Shown here: positions 7,460-15,976 of the stretch, in pieces
Layout: every line of letters starts with the position of its first letter
Position numbering within the stretch: the stretch's first letter is position 1
Assembly (NCBI GenBank): GCA_002315385.1
Contig: DCHZ01000029.1
Span: forward strand, 1 to 27,210
Source of the DNA: Firmicutes bacterium UBA1739
GTDB taxonomy: Bacteria; Bacillota; Clostridia; Peptostreptococcales; Anaerovoracaceae
Direction: 5' to 3'
DNA length: 27,210 bases
The notes under the pieces: model-generated
The model's database searches: none
Told to the model about the DNA's origin: nothing
The model's input: only the letters and a program-made list of their open reading frames with translations
Made by a program: the position numbers and the translations under genes

Positions 7460-9683
7460 ATTCTTCCTCACTTTTATACCCTCGCACGGTAAACTTTCCC
7501 TTATCGATATCCACCGTTACCGCACCGTCTTCATCATTTCTGACTACAATTATATCGTTTTTTCTGTATCTTTCAATCACAGATTCTGCGGGATGCCCGA
7601 AATTATTCTTTCCCACCTGAATAACCGCCACCCTGCAGTCAAGCCTTTTAACAAATTCCTCACTGCTGGAATACTTACTTCCGTGATGAGGGACCTTAAC
7701 AATATCGCATGAAATATTTCCCTTAATCCGGTCCTCTTCCTTTCCGATATCACCGGTAAATAGTATTCTGACTCCGCAGTAATTCAATCTCAGTATTAAT
7801 GAAGATTCATTAATGATTTCAGTATCTCCGTCACCGTTTTTTTCCTGAATATCAATTGACCTGCCGGCATAAGGGTACAATACATCGACATAAACATCTT
7901 TTCCCAGGATTACCCTGTCTCCCCTGCTCAGATAACGGATTTCATTTTTGTCCTTATTCAGCAAACCGGCAATTGTATTTTCCGAAGCGGAGTATCCCGA
8001 ATACAGATAAACCCGGCCTGTTTTGAATTCCCGGTTCAGCGATGCTATTCCCTTATAGTGATCGGCATCCATATGAGAAATAAAAACACCGTCTATTTCA
8101 TCAATTCCGTTTTTGAGTAAATAAGGCTCTATGACCTTTTCGCCAACATCATAATCCGAGAACAGGCTTCCTCCCCCGTCAAACATGTAATTCTTTCCCT
8201 CCGGGGTTTTAATACACGCACAGTCTCCCTGTCCTATATCAAGAAAAACTATTTCCGGTTTCTGTTTTTCAATATAACAGAAATCCGCAGGTATCAAAAT
8301 CAGAATCACAGCAATAATGACCGACGTTTTTCTGCCCGGGGGATGCAGATAAAAAAATTCCGAAAAAATCAGAAATAAAACAAAATAATAGAGCAGCATT
8401 ATCATCGGTGAAGGACTCACGGCTTTATATGACAGTTTTCCGTCTATACCGCAAATATTATTGAAAAACACAGTTGTTTCCGATAACAGAGAACAGATAT
8501 GGAACAGCAGGCTGATAACCGCATTGTTTCTGACAGTTATTAAAGATATTAAAAACGAAAACATTCCCAGCGGTATCATAATCGACGATAAAAAGATAAC
8601 CGGAATATTTGAAATAAAAGCCGCCGGCGAAAATAGATTAAAGAAATATGCATTTATCGGAGCTGTTCCCAGCTGAATTGACACTATCGGGTTCAGTGTT
8701 CCTGTAATAATATTCCTGATTTCAATCTTATCCTCTATTCTTTTTCCTATTACCGCAAGAGAAAGCACCGCTGCAAAAGAAAGAATAAAACCGCTGCTGT
8801 AAAGCATATGAGGTCTGAAAATCAGAAAAAACGAAGCCGTAACGCAGGCGGCGGAAATCATATCATACCGGTTATATGTTCTTTCCGCCAGAATATGAAG
8901 GCCAATCATTACCGCAGCTCTCATTACAGACACAGAAAAAGAAGCAAGAACTGCCATCAGACATATTGAACCCATAGACGCCACAAGCGCAGCAGGACTC
9001 CCGGGCCTTTTTCTGAAAAAAAACCTTACCGCGCCGTATATTATTCCCACATGAAGACCCGAAACACTCAGGATATGAGCCGTTCCGTTATTTCTGAAAT
9101 TTTCATATATTTCTTCGGGCATCCATTCTTTTTCACCGAAAAGCATTCCACAGTAAAAGCCGGCGCAGGTTTCACCGGCAGCCGTTTTAAGTCTTTCGTA
9201 AAAATCCGCTCTGCAAACCGAAACCCGATTAATCAGCCATCCTTTGAAAATATTTTTGTCCAGAGCTCCGACAGAAAGTCCGTTTTTCCCGCATTCTCCG
9301 CACAGATAAATTCCTTCTGTTTTAAGATATTCCGCATAATCGAACACTCCGGGATTGGAGGCGGATTCGGGCAGAGAGGTTGAAATATCAATAACCGCCC
9401 TGTGCCCCGGAAGATCATAAACATTCATTTTGTTCTTAATCCGCTCCTTATCTCTGACAGTAATCATTATCCTGCCGGTACGTTTCCCCTCAACAACAAG
9501 GCTGAAATAATCATCTTTTACCGCAGCCACCTCACAGATTCTTATCTCCGTATTAATTCTTCCGACCTTAACATAATACCCGGCACGCTTTTCTTTCTGA
9601 TAATCAAAACCTGTGCCCGTTTTTTCACCCGCTATGCAAATCATCACAATAACAGCCAGCAGTAATACCGAAACCCTTCTCAT
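7440..9683 (-). CDS. comEC: DNA uptake channel protein ComEC/Rec2
   Basis: The 747-residue protein has the full ComEC layout. An N-terminal hydrophobic segment is followed by the DUF4131-type soluble domain with NPGVFDYAEYL (about 115-130). The competence domain carries the hallmark SVSGLHVGI and many membrane helices (about 200-450). A C-terminal metallo-beta-lactamase domain has FLDIGQGDCACI, SHMDADHYKG and PHHGSKYSS. ComEC is the inner-membrane channel that brings in one DNA strand during transformation; the hydrolase-like domain is proposed to degrade the other. Its presence does not prove competence, since ComEC is widespread in species not known to transform. GGGAG precedes the ATG. The next gene, holA, starts inside its 3' end. 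Confidence 0.95.
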   Translation of the reverse strand: MRRVSVLLLAVIVMICIAGEKTGTGFDYQKEKRAGYYVKVGRINTEIRICEVAAVKDDYFSLVVEGKRTGRIMITVRDKERIKNKMNVYDLPGHRAVIDISTSLPESASNPGVFDYAEYLKTEGIYLCGECGKNGLSVGALDKNIFKGWLINRVSVCRADFYERLKTAAGETCAGFYCGMLFGEKEWMPEEIYENFRNNGTAHILSVSGLHVGIIYGAVRFFFRKRPGSPAALVASMGSICLMAVLASFSVSVMRAAVMIGLHILAERTYNRYDMISAACVTASFFLIFRPHMLYSSGFILSFAAVLSLAVIGKRIEDKIEIRNIITGTLNPIVSIQLGTAPINAYFFNLFSPAAFISNIPVIFLSSIMIPLGMFSFLISLITVRNNAVISLLFHICSLLSETTVFFNNICGIDGKLSYKAVSPSPMIMLLYYFVLFLIFSEFFYLHPPGRKTSVIIAVILILIPADFCYIEKQKPEIVFLDIGQGDCACIKTPEGKNYMFDGGGSLFSDYDVGEKVIEPYLLKNGIDEIDGVFISHMDADHYKGIASLNREFKTGRVYLYSGYSASENTIAGLLNKDKNEIRYLSRGDRVILGKDVYVDVLYPYAGRSIDIQEKNGDGDTEIINESSLILRLNYCGVRILFTGDIGKEEDRIKGNISCDIVKVPHHGSKYSSSEEFVKRLDCRVAVIQVGKNNFGHPAESVIERYRKNDIIVVRNDEDGAVTVDIDKGKFTVRGYKSEEEYEFCGV

Positions 9684-9886
9684 TGCTCTCCCAAAACCGT
9701 CAATCCAAAAAACACCGAAACAAAGAGCCCGTCACAGCAGCACTTTGAAATCGGTGCACTTTTGAACTCTTTGTTCTATGATACCATATTTTTCGGCCCT
9801 CACTGATGTCAGTTCCGCACGAAAAACGGTTTCTTTTGAAATCCGGAGAATAACGGAAGCTCTGTTTACATGAAAATCAGTTCTCT

Positions 9887-10300
9887 CTATTCCGGAATAG
9901 CCCTGTGTCCCAATCCTATTACCACTTCGTTCAAATGCAGCAGTCCCGCACTCATAAAAATACAAATGCTCAGGTGCTCCCCGCCTCTGCATATTCCTAT
10001 TTTTCCGCCACCGTTAAGACCGTTAACCTTTGCGGAAATCTGCATTATTGCATCCTTGGCCGCTCCGGCGATGGCGCCGTCATGCACATGATTTTCCTGA
10101 GTTATTCCAAGCTTACGCGAAACAATAATCGCTCTTTCAATCACAATATGAATAGTGTCATTGATATTTCCGCCCACATCCACAGCTACGGCTTTCAGTC
10201 CACGACCTGCCAGTTTTTCAATTACCGCTTCCTCTGTCTGACGATTCGGAGTAAGTGCCACCTGTACCGCTGCCCTTGCAACATCAATACTCTCTATCAT
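9887..10300 (-). CDS. HutP-family RNA-binding antiterminator-like protein
   Basis: The 137-residue protein is about the length of Bacillus HutP (about 150). It shares the family's conserved C-terminal half: ENHVHDGAIAGAAKDAI (two His at 71 and 73), then a glycine-rich GGGKIGICRGG, and a final strand ending in GLGHRAI with His132. In Bacillus HutP, His residues at equivalent places bind Mg2+ and L-histidine, after which the hexamer binds UAG repeats in hut mRNA and prevents termination. There are no histidine-degradation genes nearby, so the target RNA is unknown; Clostridia often carry such orphan copies. GGGAGGT precedes the ATG. The gene is divergent from the PBP gene. The 200 bases after its stop hold no gene I can support. 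Confidence 0.75.
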   Translation of the reverse strand: MIESIDVARAAVQVALTPNRQTEEAVIEKLAGRGLKAVAVDVGGNINDTIHIVIERAIIVSRKLGITQENHVHDGAIAGAAKDAIMQISAKVNGLNGGGKIGICRGGEHLSICIFMSAGLLHLNEVVIGLGHRAIPE

Positions 10301-10416
10301 TTTCTACCTCCCGCCGCACGGATATCCGCAACTCGCTCTATTTCCATGCTATTTTTTTATATTGTATTACATTATAATCTCATTTTGCAAAAAATCATAG
10401 ATAAAATAATTTATTG

Positions 10417-10425
10417 TGATATAAT
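10417..10425 (+). promoter_or_regulatory. Extended -10 promoter of the PBP1A gene
   Basis: TG (10417-10418), one base, then a perfect TATAAT (10420-10425) forms an extended -10 element; no good -35 lies at 16-18 bases. The PBP ribosome site is about 75 nt downstream. The leader contains the palindrome CTGTTAACAG (10441-10450). Confidence 0.5.
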
Positions 10426-10515
10426 CATTTCATATTGTTGCTGTTAACAGAATCAAATATTCTATTAACGCATTATCCGTAAATAATCAACAATTCAATC
10501 AGGAGGAAAAAACCA

Positions 10516-13437
10516 TTGTCAGATAATAAAGAAAATGATATCGGCAAAATAACCGATGCCGAAGCCCGGGGCAACGCCCGTATTAGAAAACGGGCCGAAG
10601 TTAACAATGACTTCAAAAAAAATAACGATAACTCAGGTGATGACATGTACGACTTTGACGATAAGCCCCGGAAAAAAAGTACCTTCCGGAAGATTCTCAA
10701 AATTCTGCTTATCATTATTGTACTTGCGGCAGTTGCCTCATTTATTTTTGTCGGAGTCGTAATAGGCAAAGTTGTCCATGATTCGAAGGATATAGATCCA
10801 AACAATATATACTCTATTCTTTCCGAAAACTCGGTCATGTACGATATTAACGGAGAAGTAATCGAAAACGTTATGACTTCCGAAATGCGTACCAATCTGG
10901 ACTACGATGAAATGCCGAAACAGCTCATAGATGCCTTCGTTGCCATAGAAGACAAGACTTTCTGGAAACACAACGGCTTCAACTTCGTCAGAATCATCGG
11001 TGCTATTGTTGAAAGCATCCGGAACGGAGAGAGTATCAGCGGTACAAGTACCATAACTCAGCAGCTGGCACGTAACGTCTTTCTTCCGGACTCCAAAAGT
11101 GAACGAACTATGACCCGAAAGATTGAGGAAGCCTATTACACGTTTATTTTAGAGAAAAACCTTACCAAGGAGCAGATTATTGAAGCATATCTGAACACCA
11201 TATATCTCGGTTTCAACTCCTACGGTGTGGAAGCTGCCGCAGAATCCTACTTCGGAAAGCCGGCAGGTTTACTGTCCCTGGCGGAGTGCTCCGCTCTGGC
11301 TACAATAACCAAGAATCCTTCAAAAAATGCTTTGATAAAAAGATATTATACCTCGGAAATTGATCCCGGTAATGCGAATATTATATCCACTCAGGGAGAA
11401 TATACTCTGGTATACAATGATGAATTCAAACAGCGTCAGGCTCAGGTTCTGAAATTAATGGTGGAACAGGGAACGGCCACTAAGGAAGAAGCCGATGCAG
11501 CTTATGCTGTGGATATTAAGTCTCTGCTTAATCCGCCTCAGAATCTTAATAATTCCAATACGACATCCTCATATTTCACTGATTATGCCAAAGATCAGGC
11601 TATAGAAATTCTGATGGATGAACTCGGTCTGACAAAGGATGAAGCTGAAACCAAGCTGTTTACAGGCGGTCTGTCGGTATACACATCATTTAATCCTCAG
11701 ATTCAGGAAATAGTTGAAAACGCATATAAAGAAAACAGCAATTTCCCGTCTGCCACAGCTTTCTCCAGGGATTCTTCGGGAAATGCAATTAACTCAGACG
11801 GAAACATTATGCTTTACAACATGAATACATTTTTTGAAAGTGACGGAAGCTTTGCGCTGGAACCGGGTCAGTACGGATATGACGATTACGGCAATCTTTA
11901 CATTTATAAAGGTAACCGCCTTACATTCTATGAAACAAAATCCGGATCTGATACAGTGGACATTTCAATTAACTTCAAGCCTCTGTACACCTATCAGGAC
12001 GGCATTCTCTATATTTCAAACGGCGGAACAATAAACGTCAATCCGGCATATAAAACCTTCGATGCGGAAAACAATCTCGTTATTCAAAAGGAATGCCTTG
12101 ACGGAAATCCCGATTTATTCAGACAGTCCGGAGACAGACTGCTTATTTCCCCGAGCTGCTTCTCGGTGAATCAGTCTGTAATGCAGCCACAGAGTGCCAT
12201 GGTTATTATGGACCAGTACACAGGTCAGATAGCCGCAATGGTAGGCGGAAGAAATATCGAAGGCGACAAGCTGTACAACAGGGCAAATTCCGCAAGACAG
12301 CCGGGTTCTTCAATAAAACCTCTTGCCGCATATGTTCCCGCACTTCAGAAGGGAATGACGGGAGCCACCATCCTTTCCGATTCGCCTCACTACGTTAACG
12401 GCAAGCTCTGGCCTAAAAACTCTTATTCGGGCTACAAGGGAAATATAACACTCCGAAAGGCTGTTCAGGTTTCCTCCAACGTTACCGCGGTAAAGGTTGT
12501 TGAAGAAATGGGATTTGATACCTGTTTTGAATCTCTTGAAAACATGGGTATAACAACCCTGGACGATAAAAATGACAGAAACGCATCTGCCCTCGGTATC
12601 GGCGGTATGACCAGAGGATTAAAGCCTATCGAAAGCTGCGGTGCTTATGCAACGATAGCCAACGGCGGAAAATATAACAAACCTACAACCATCACAAAAA
12701 TCCTTGACAGAAACGGCGGCGTCATCTATGAATACAAAGACAGAAGCAAAGAAGTTTTTGATGAAGGCACAGCTTTCCTGATGACGGATATTCTTAAATC
12801 TGTTGTTTCCGGCGGAACCGGTACAAGAGCAAGAATTTACAGCAACAACTCCACCATTCCGGTGGCCGGCAAAACAGGTACCACGACCAAGAATTACGAT
12901 GCATGGTTCTGCGGATTTACTCCGTATTACACTGCTGTCGTATGGGTCGGAAATGACTACAACATTCAGCTTTCCAACGGAAGCGGTGCAGCTGCCCAGC
13001 TTTGGAGCACGGTAATGAAGCAGGTTCATGAAAACCTCCCCGCAAAAACATTTGAACAGCCGGAAACGGTAGCTTCTTCGGGAGGAGAATACTATGTTAT
13101 CGGAAGAACGAAGCTCGCAAGTAAAAGCGTGCAGTCCTACAGAATTTGTACCGAATCAGGCCTGCTGGCAAGAAACGGCTGTCCTCATACCACTTTTATA
13201 AGCAGCGGAGATGATATTCCAACTTCATACTGCAATATTCATTCAAACACTGCTGCCAATGAGAACAGTGATAATTCAGAAAATACAGACAACACGAATC
13301 AGACCGACGATAACAATAATCAGAATAATACCCCCGCAGATAACGGCACCGCTCCTCAGCAGACACCTGCACAGCAGCCGGCTACGGAACCCGCCGCTCC
13401 GGTTGAACCGGCACCGACGGAACAGCAGCCACAGTAA
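10516..13437 (+). CDS. Bifunctional peptidoglycan glycosyltransferase/transpeptidase, PBP1A type
   Basis: The 973-residue class A penicillin-binding protein builds and cross-links peptidoglycan at the outer face of the membrane. A charged cytosolic tail (1-55) and one membrane anchor (about 58-86) come first. The GT51 domain follows with catalytic Glu145 in AIEDKTFWKHNGF and the TSTITQQLARN and EAYLNTIYLG motifs. The transpeptidase domain has the SxxK serine at 598, SSN at 653-655 and KTG at 786-788. A Cys-containing segment and an Asn/Thr-, then Pro/Gln-rich disordered tail of about 75 residues end the protein; such tails are usual in clostridial PBP1A. Translation starts at a TTG: AGGAGG at 10501-10506 leaves the proper spacing and no ATG fits. 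A hairpin terminator follows. Confidence 0.96.
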   Translation: MSDNKENDIGKITDAEARGNARIRKRAEVNNDFKKNNDNSGDDMYDFDDKPRKKSTFRKILKILLIIIVLAAVASFIFVGVVIGKVVHDSKDIDPNNIYSILSENSVMYDINGEVIENVMTSEMRTNLDYDEMPKQLIDAFVAIEDKTFWKHNGFNFVRIIGAIVESIRNGESISGTSTITQQLARNVFLPDSKSERTMTRKIEEAYYTFILEKNLTKEQIIEAYLNTIYLGFNSYGVEAAAESYFGKPAGLLSLAECSALATITKNPSKNALIKRYYTSEIDPGNANIISTQGEYTLVYNDEFKQRQAQVLKLMVEQGTATKEEADAAYAVDIKSLLNPPQNLNNSNTTSSYFTDYAKDQAIEILMDELGLTKDEAETKLFTGGLSVYTSFNPQIQEIVENAYKENSNFPSATAFSRDSSGNAINSDGNIMLYNMNTFFESDGSFALEPGQYGYDDYGNLYIYKGNRLTFYETKSGSDTVDISINFKPLYTYQDGILYISNGGTINVNPAYKTFDAENNLVIQKECLDGNPDLFRQSGDRLLISPSCFSVNQSVMQPQSAMVIMDQYTGQIAAMVGGRNIEGDKLYNRANSARQPGSSIKPLAAYVPALQKGMTGATILSDSPHYVNGKLWPKNSYSGYKGNITLRKAVQVSSNVTAVKVVEEMGFDTCFESLENMGITTLDDKNDRNASALGIGGMTRGLKPIESCGAYATIANGGKYNKPTTITKILDRNGGVIYEYKDRSKEVFDEGTAFLMTDILKSVVSGGTGTRARIYSNNSTIPVAGKTGTTTKNYDAWFCGFTPYYTAVVWVGNDYNIQLSNGSGAAAQLWSTVMKQVHENLPAKTFEQPETVASSGGEYYVIGRTKLASKSVQSYRICTESGLLARNGCPHTTFISSGDDIPTSYCNIHSNTAANENSDNSENTDNTNQTDDNNNQNNTPADNGTAPQQTPAQQPATEPAAPVEPAPTEQQPQ

Positions 13438-13486
13438 TATTACCGACTATTATCTGATCCAAAATAATTCGTTTTATACAATTAAA

Positions 13487-13515
13487 AGGCGCAACAGAAC
13501 AAAACTGTTGCGCCT
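13487..13515. terminator. Terminator after the PBP1A gene
   Basis: AGGCGCAACAG and CTGTTGCGCCT pair perfectly over 11 bp around AACAAAA. T-rich bases follow on both strands (CTTTAC on plus, TTTTAATT on minus), so it may serve both convergent genes. Confidence 0.8.
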
Positions 13516-13536
13516 CTTTACAGATGTCTAGATAAA

Positions 13537-13555
13537 ATAACTTCGCAGAAGTTAT
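13537..13555 (-). terminator. Terminator of the aminopeptidase gene
   Basis: ATAACTTC and GAAGTTAT pair over 8 bp with a three-base loop. On the minus strand the hairpin runs into TTTTATC, 12 bases past the aminopeptidase stop codon. Confidence 0.65.
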
Positions 13556-13566
13556 CTCAGGTCCTG

Positions 13567-14676
13567 TTATTTAAGATTCTCCGGATTCAGACACTCCAGT
13601 TCCGGCAGCACAAACAGACCGTCTTTTCTGATCAGAACATCATCAAACCTGATCTCACCTCCGCCGTATTCGGGGCGCTGAATCATTACCAGATCCCAAT
13701 GCACCGACGAGCTATTTCCGTTCGGTGCTTCTTCATATGCCATACCCGGTGTCAGATGAAAACTCCCGGATATCTTTTCATCAAACAAGGTGTCTTTCAT
13801 CGGATTCATAACATACGGGTTAACTCCCAAAGCAAATTCCCCGAAATATCTTGCGCCTTCATCTGTATCAAGAAGTGCATTTATTCTTTCGTTGTTATTA
13901 GACTCCGCTTTAACGATTTTTCCGTCCCGAATCTCAAAAACTATATTTTCGTACGTAAATCCCTGTTCTTCCGACGGCGTATTGTATGATATTCTTCCGT
14001 TGACCGAATCTCTGACCGGAGCTGTAAACACCTCCCCGTCGGGAATATTCATTTTTCCCGAGCATTTAATGGCAGGTATTCCCTTAATGCTGAAGCTAAG
14101 GTCAGTTCCGGGTCCTGTAATATGAACTCTGTCGGTTTTTTCCATGAGCTCCACAAGCCTGTCCATAGCCCTGTCCATTTTCGAATAATCCATAGTACAT
14201 ACATTAAAGAAGAAATCCTCAAAAGCATCCTGACTTGTATTTGCCAGCTGAGCCATCGATGGATTCGGATATCTGAGTATTACCCATTTTGTTTTGTTGA
14301 CTCTGTATTCCAGCACCGGATCCATGAGTCTGTTATACATATTCAGCTTTTCAGACGGAACATCCGCCAGCTCGCTTGAATTACTGCCTCCCCGGATTGC
14401 TATATATGCATCCATCCCCATCATTTCCTTCAATCTGCACTCGCACATGAATTCAATCTGTTCTTTCCGGCAGTTTAAAAGAATCTCTCTGTTTATTCTC
14501 GAATCTCTTGATGTAACAAAGGGCATTCCACCGGCAGCATAAATATCTTTTACAAGCTGTCTGACAAGCGCCCCGGTCTCTTCTCCTTCGTAATCTATCA
14601 GGCATTTTTCTCCCGGTCGGATTTCCGTAGAATACTCCACCAGAAGCTTTGATAATTTCTTTACTCTTTCATCCAT
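13567..14676 (-). CDS. Aminopeptidase, M29 family (AmpS/PepS type)
   Basis: The 369-residue metalloaminopeptidase shows the M29 metal-site motifs in order: MNIPDGEVFTAP with its Glu, the second Glu in SEEQG, GEFALGVNP, a His in HLTPG (usually HxAxG) and SSVHWDLVM with His and Asp. M29 enzymes remove N-terminal residues from short peptides in the cytosol using two metal ions. Length is slightly below the roughly 410 residues of AmpS, with a shortened region before the active-site half. The start is the ATG at 14676: GGGAGAG lies just before it, while the in-frame ATG at 14691 has no ribosome site and contains that GGGAG in its own codons. It is transcribed alone from 14709-14737. Confidence 0.92.
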   Translation of the reverse strand: MDERVKKLSKLLVEYSTEIRPGEKCLIDYEGEETGALVRQLVKDIYAAGGMPFVTSRDSRINREILLNCRKEQIEFMCECRLKEMMGMDAYIAIRGGSNSSELADVPSEKLNMYNRLMDPVLEYRVNKTKWVILRYPNPSMAQLANTSQDAFEDFFFNVCTMDYSKMDRAMDRLVELMEKTDRVHITGPGTDLSFSIKGIPAIKCSGKMNIPDGEVFTAPVRDSVNGRISYNTPSEEQGFTYENIVFEIRDGKIVKAESNNNERINALLDTDEGARYFGEFALGVNPYVMNPMKDTLFDEKISGSFHLTPGMAYEEAPNGNSSSVHWDLVMIQRPEYGGGEIRFDDVLIRKDGLFVLPELECLNPENLK

Positions 14677-14708
14677 ATTGATCTCTCCCATATTAATAAA
14701 TTTATTAT

Positions 14709-14737
14709 ATTATATCCTCATTTCATACATTTAACAA
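14709..14737 (-). promoter_or_regulatory. Sigma-A promoter of the aminopeptidase gene
   Basis: On the minus strand TTGTTA (14737-14732) and TATAAT (14714-14709) are 17 bases apart. The coding start is 32 bases downstream, leaving a short leader with the GGGAGAG site. Confidence 0.75.
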
Positions 14738-14873
14738 CAGCTTTACTTCGCTGCACCGATACAGCCCGAACGGTAATCAGTAAACCATATCAGTCAGCTT
14801 AATCGTCGCCGCTCTAAACACACAGTTTACCGAAAGCCGCTCCGTCAGTGAAATATTATCGAAATAAACATTG

Positions 14874-14892
14874 TTACAGTATAATACTGTAA
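14874..14892. promoter_or_regulatory. Perfect 19-bp dyad, probable operator
   Basis: TTACAGTATAATACTGTAA is a perfect palindrome (9+1+9) in the intergenic region, 16 bases upstream of the -35 of the transporter promoter. Its centre reads TATAAT, so it may also overlap a second promoter. I do not recognise the regulator; a dimeric HTH repressor or activator is expected for such a site. Confidence 0.6.
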
Positions 14893-14908
14893 GTCCTCCT
14901 CCTATCCG

Positions 14909-14937
14909 TTGACTTTTTTCAGTCATTTTGGTAATAT
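14909..14937 (+). promoter_or_regulatory. Sigma-A promoter of the YhhQ-like transporter gene
   Basis: TTGACT (14909-14914) and TAATAT (14932-14937) are 17 bases apart. Transcription would start near 14944, giving a leader of only about 24 nt, enough for the ribosome site but too short for any known preQ1 riboswitch. Confidence 0.8.
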
Positions 14938-14967
14938 TTTGAACGAACACAAAAAGGAGAAGAACAT

Positions 14968-15654
14968 ATGCATAATGAACTGTTACTTATTCTTAATATA
15001 ATAATCGCATACGGGGGAGTTCTGGTATTCTACAGACTGTTTCATACAGAAGGTCTTATAGCATTTTCCGTAATCGCCACACTCCTGGCAAACATAGAAG
15101 TCATGATTCTGATTGATGCCTTTGCGCTGGAACAAACCCTGGGAAACATACTGTTTGCAACAACCTTTCTGATTTCCGATATTCTGAGCGAGACAGAAGG
15201 AAAAGAAAAAGCGAATAAAGCTGTAAATCTTGGAATTGCGGCTTCCGTAATATTTATCATATTGTCTCAGATCTGGATAAGCTTCGTTCCTTCACCAAAC
15301 GATCTGGCATTTCCTCATTTTCAGGAAATTTTTTCCAGAACTCCGAGAATTGTAATTGCCGGTTTTGCGGTGTATGCCTTTGTCCAGAAACTGGACATCT
15401 TTCTTTACCACAAATGGTGGAATTTCACAAAAAAGAGATTTCACGACGAAAAAAGGTTTTTATGGCTTAGAAATAACGGCTCCACTCTGATATCTCAGCT
15501 GGTTAATTCCATATTGTTTAATATTATAGCATTCTGGGGCGTATATCCGTTATCCAGCCTGATTTCGATTACCGGAGCTACCTATCTTATATATATTGTC
15601 ACCTCATTGCTTGATACACCGGTTATTTATCTGGCCCGAAAGCTTCACTCATAG
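14968..15654 (+). CDS. Queuosine precursor transporter, YhhQ/VUT family
   Basis: The 228-residue protein has about six hydrophobic segments and the family hallmark FATTFLISDILSETEGKEKA, the cytosolic SDILSExYGKKxA loop of YhhQ-type transporters, followed by KAVNLGIAAS. A later NGSTLISQLVNSILFNIIAF matches the conserved SxxxxQxxDSxxF helix, with Asn in place of the usual Asp in SQLVNS. Members import preQ0, preQ1 or queuine for queuosine in tRNA anticodons. No queuosine biosynthesis gene is in the window, so this host may salvage from outside; inference. AAGGAG precedes the ATG. Control is probably through the dyad upstream rather than a riboswitch. Confidence 0.88.
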   Translation: MHNELLLILNIIIAYGGVLVFYRLFHTEGLIAFSVIATLLANIEVMILIDAFALEQTLGNILFATTFLISDILSETEGKEKANKAVNLGIAASVIFIILSQIWISFVPSPNDLAFPHFQEIFSRTPRIVIAGFAVYAFVQKLDIFLYHKWWNFTKKRFHDEKRFLWLRNNGSTLISQLVNSILFNIIAFWGVYPLSSLISITGATYLIYIVTSLLDTPVIYLARKLHS

Positions 15655-15866
15655 CTGCCGGTGTACGTTTTTCCAGCCTTGACACATGTACCCGGGAAAT
15701 ATTAATAATTTCCGCGATTTCGGACCGGGTCATACCTTTCAGGATCATCGAAACTTGAAATACAGCACATACACTCCTCTGCCTCGATAACTCTGAGAAG
15801 CTTTTCACCGTCCATACCGGAGCTGTCCATCATCGTAACTCCCGAAAAATCAAAAGCTGTTCCCAT
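15623..15866 (-). pseudogene. Relic of the spoIIA operon: SpoIIAA (STAS) start joined to a SigF-like region 4
   Basis: Reading the minus strand from the ATG at 15866 gives FDFSGVTMMDSSGM, which is the core of SpoIIAA/RsbV anti-anti-sigma factors around the phosphorylated serine (LDLSGVxxxDSSG). About 20 residues later this frame stops at 15702. In a second frame (from about 15795 to the stop at 15623) the sequence reads MTRSEIAEIINISRVHVSRLEKR, the helix-turn-helix of sigma region 4.2 as in SigF. In spore formers the order is spoIIAA, spoIIAB, sigF in the same direction, so this looks like that operon reduced by deletion and a frameshift. GGGGG lies nine bases before the ATG. The last bases overlap the end of the transporter gene on the other strand. 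It is too small and broken to work as either protein. Confidence 0.6.
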
Positions 15867-15884
15867 CGTAATAGACCCCCTTTA

Positions 15885-15945
15885 AATAAAATAACGCAGA
15901 GGCAGCCTCCTTCATCACGAGATACCGGAAGCTTTCCCTCTGCGT
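15885..15945 (-). terminator. Long hairpin, terminator-like, between thiI and the spoIIA relic
   Basis: ACGCAGAGG (15945-15937, minus) pairs perfectly with CCTCTGCGT (15902-15894), with a further inner GCTTCC/GGAGGC pairing, and is followed by TTATTTTATTT. It may end the nifS-thiI transcript, whose last stop is 135 bases upstream, or form a leader structure for the relic. The rest of 15946-16079 holds no gene; it has a promoter at 15948-15976 and the palindrome GCTGTTAACAGC near 16040-16051. Confidence 0.5.
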
Positions 15946-15947
15946 AT

Positions 15948-15976
15948 ATTATATTATCAATTTCATATATTGTCTT
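15948..15976 (-). promoter_or_regulatory. Promoter-like site upstream of the spoIIA relic
   Basis: On the minus strand AAGACA (15976-15971) and a perfect TATAAT (15953-15948) are 17 bases apart. The predicted start falls in the first arm of the hairpin at 15885-15945. It looks like a sigma-A site, not a SigH site as expected for a working spoIIA operon. Confidence 0.5.

Noticed and set aside
9732..9992. Minus-strand ORF of 86 codons overlapping the HutP-family gene
   Set aside because: It lies in another frame of a well-supported gene, has no ribosome site and no recognisable sequence.
14740..14967. preQ1 riboswitch before the YhhQ-type transporter gene
   Set aside because: The best promoter leaves a leader of only about 24 nt, and I see no preQ1-I pseudoknot consensus in the region upstream.
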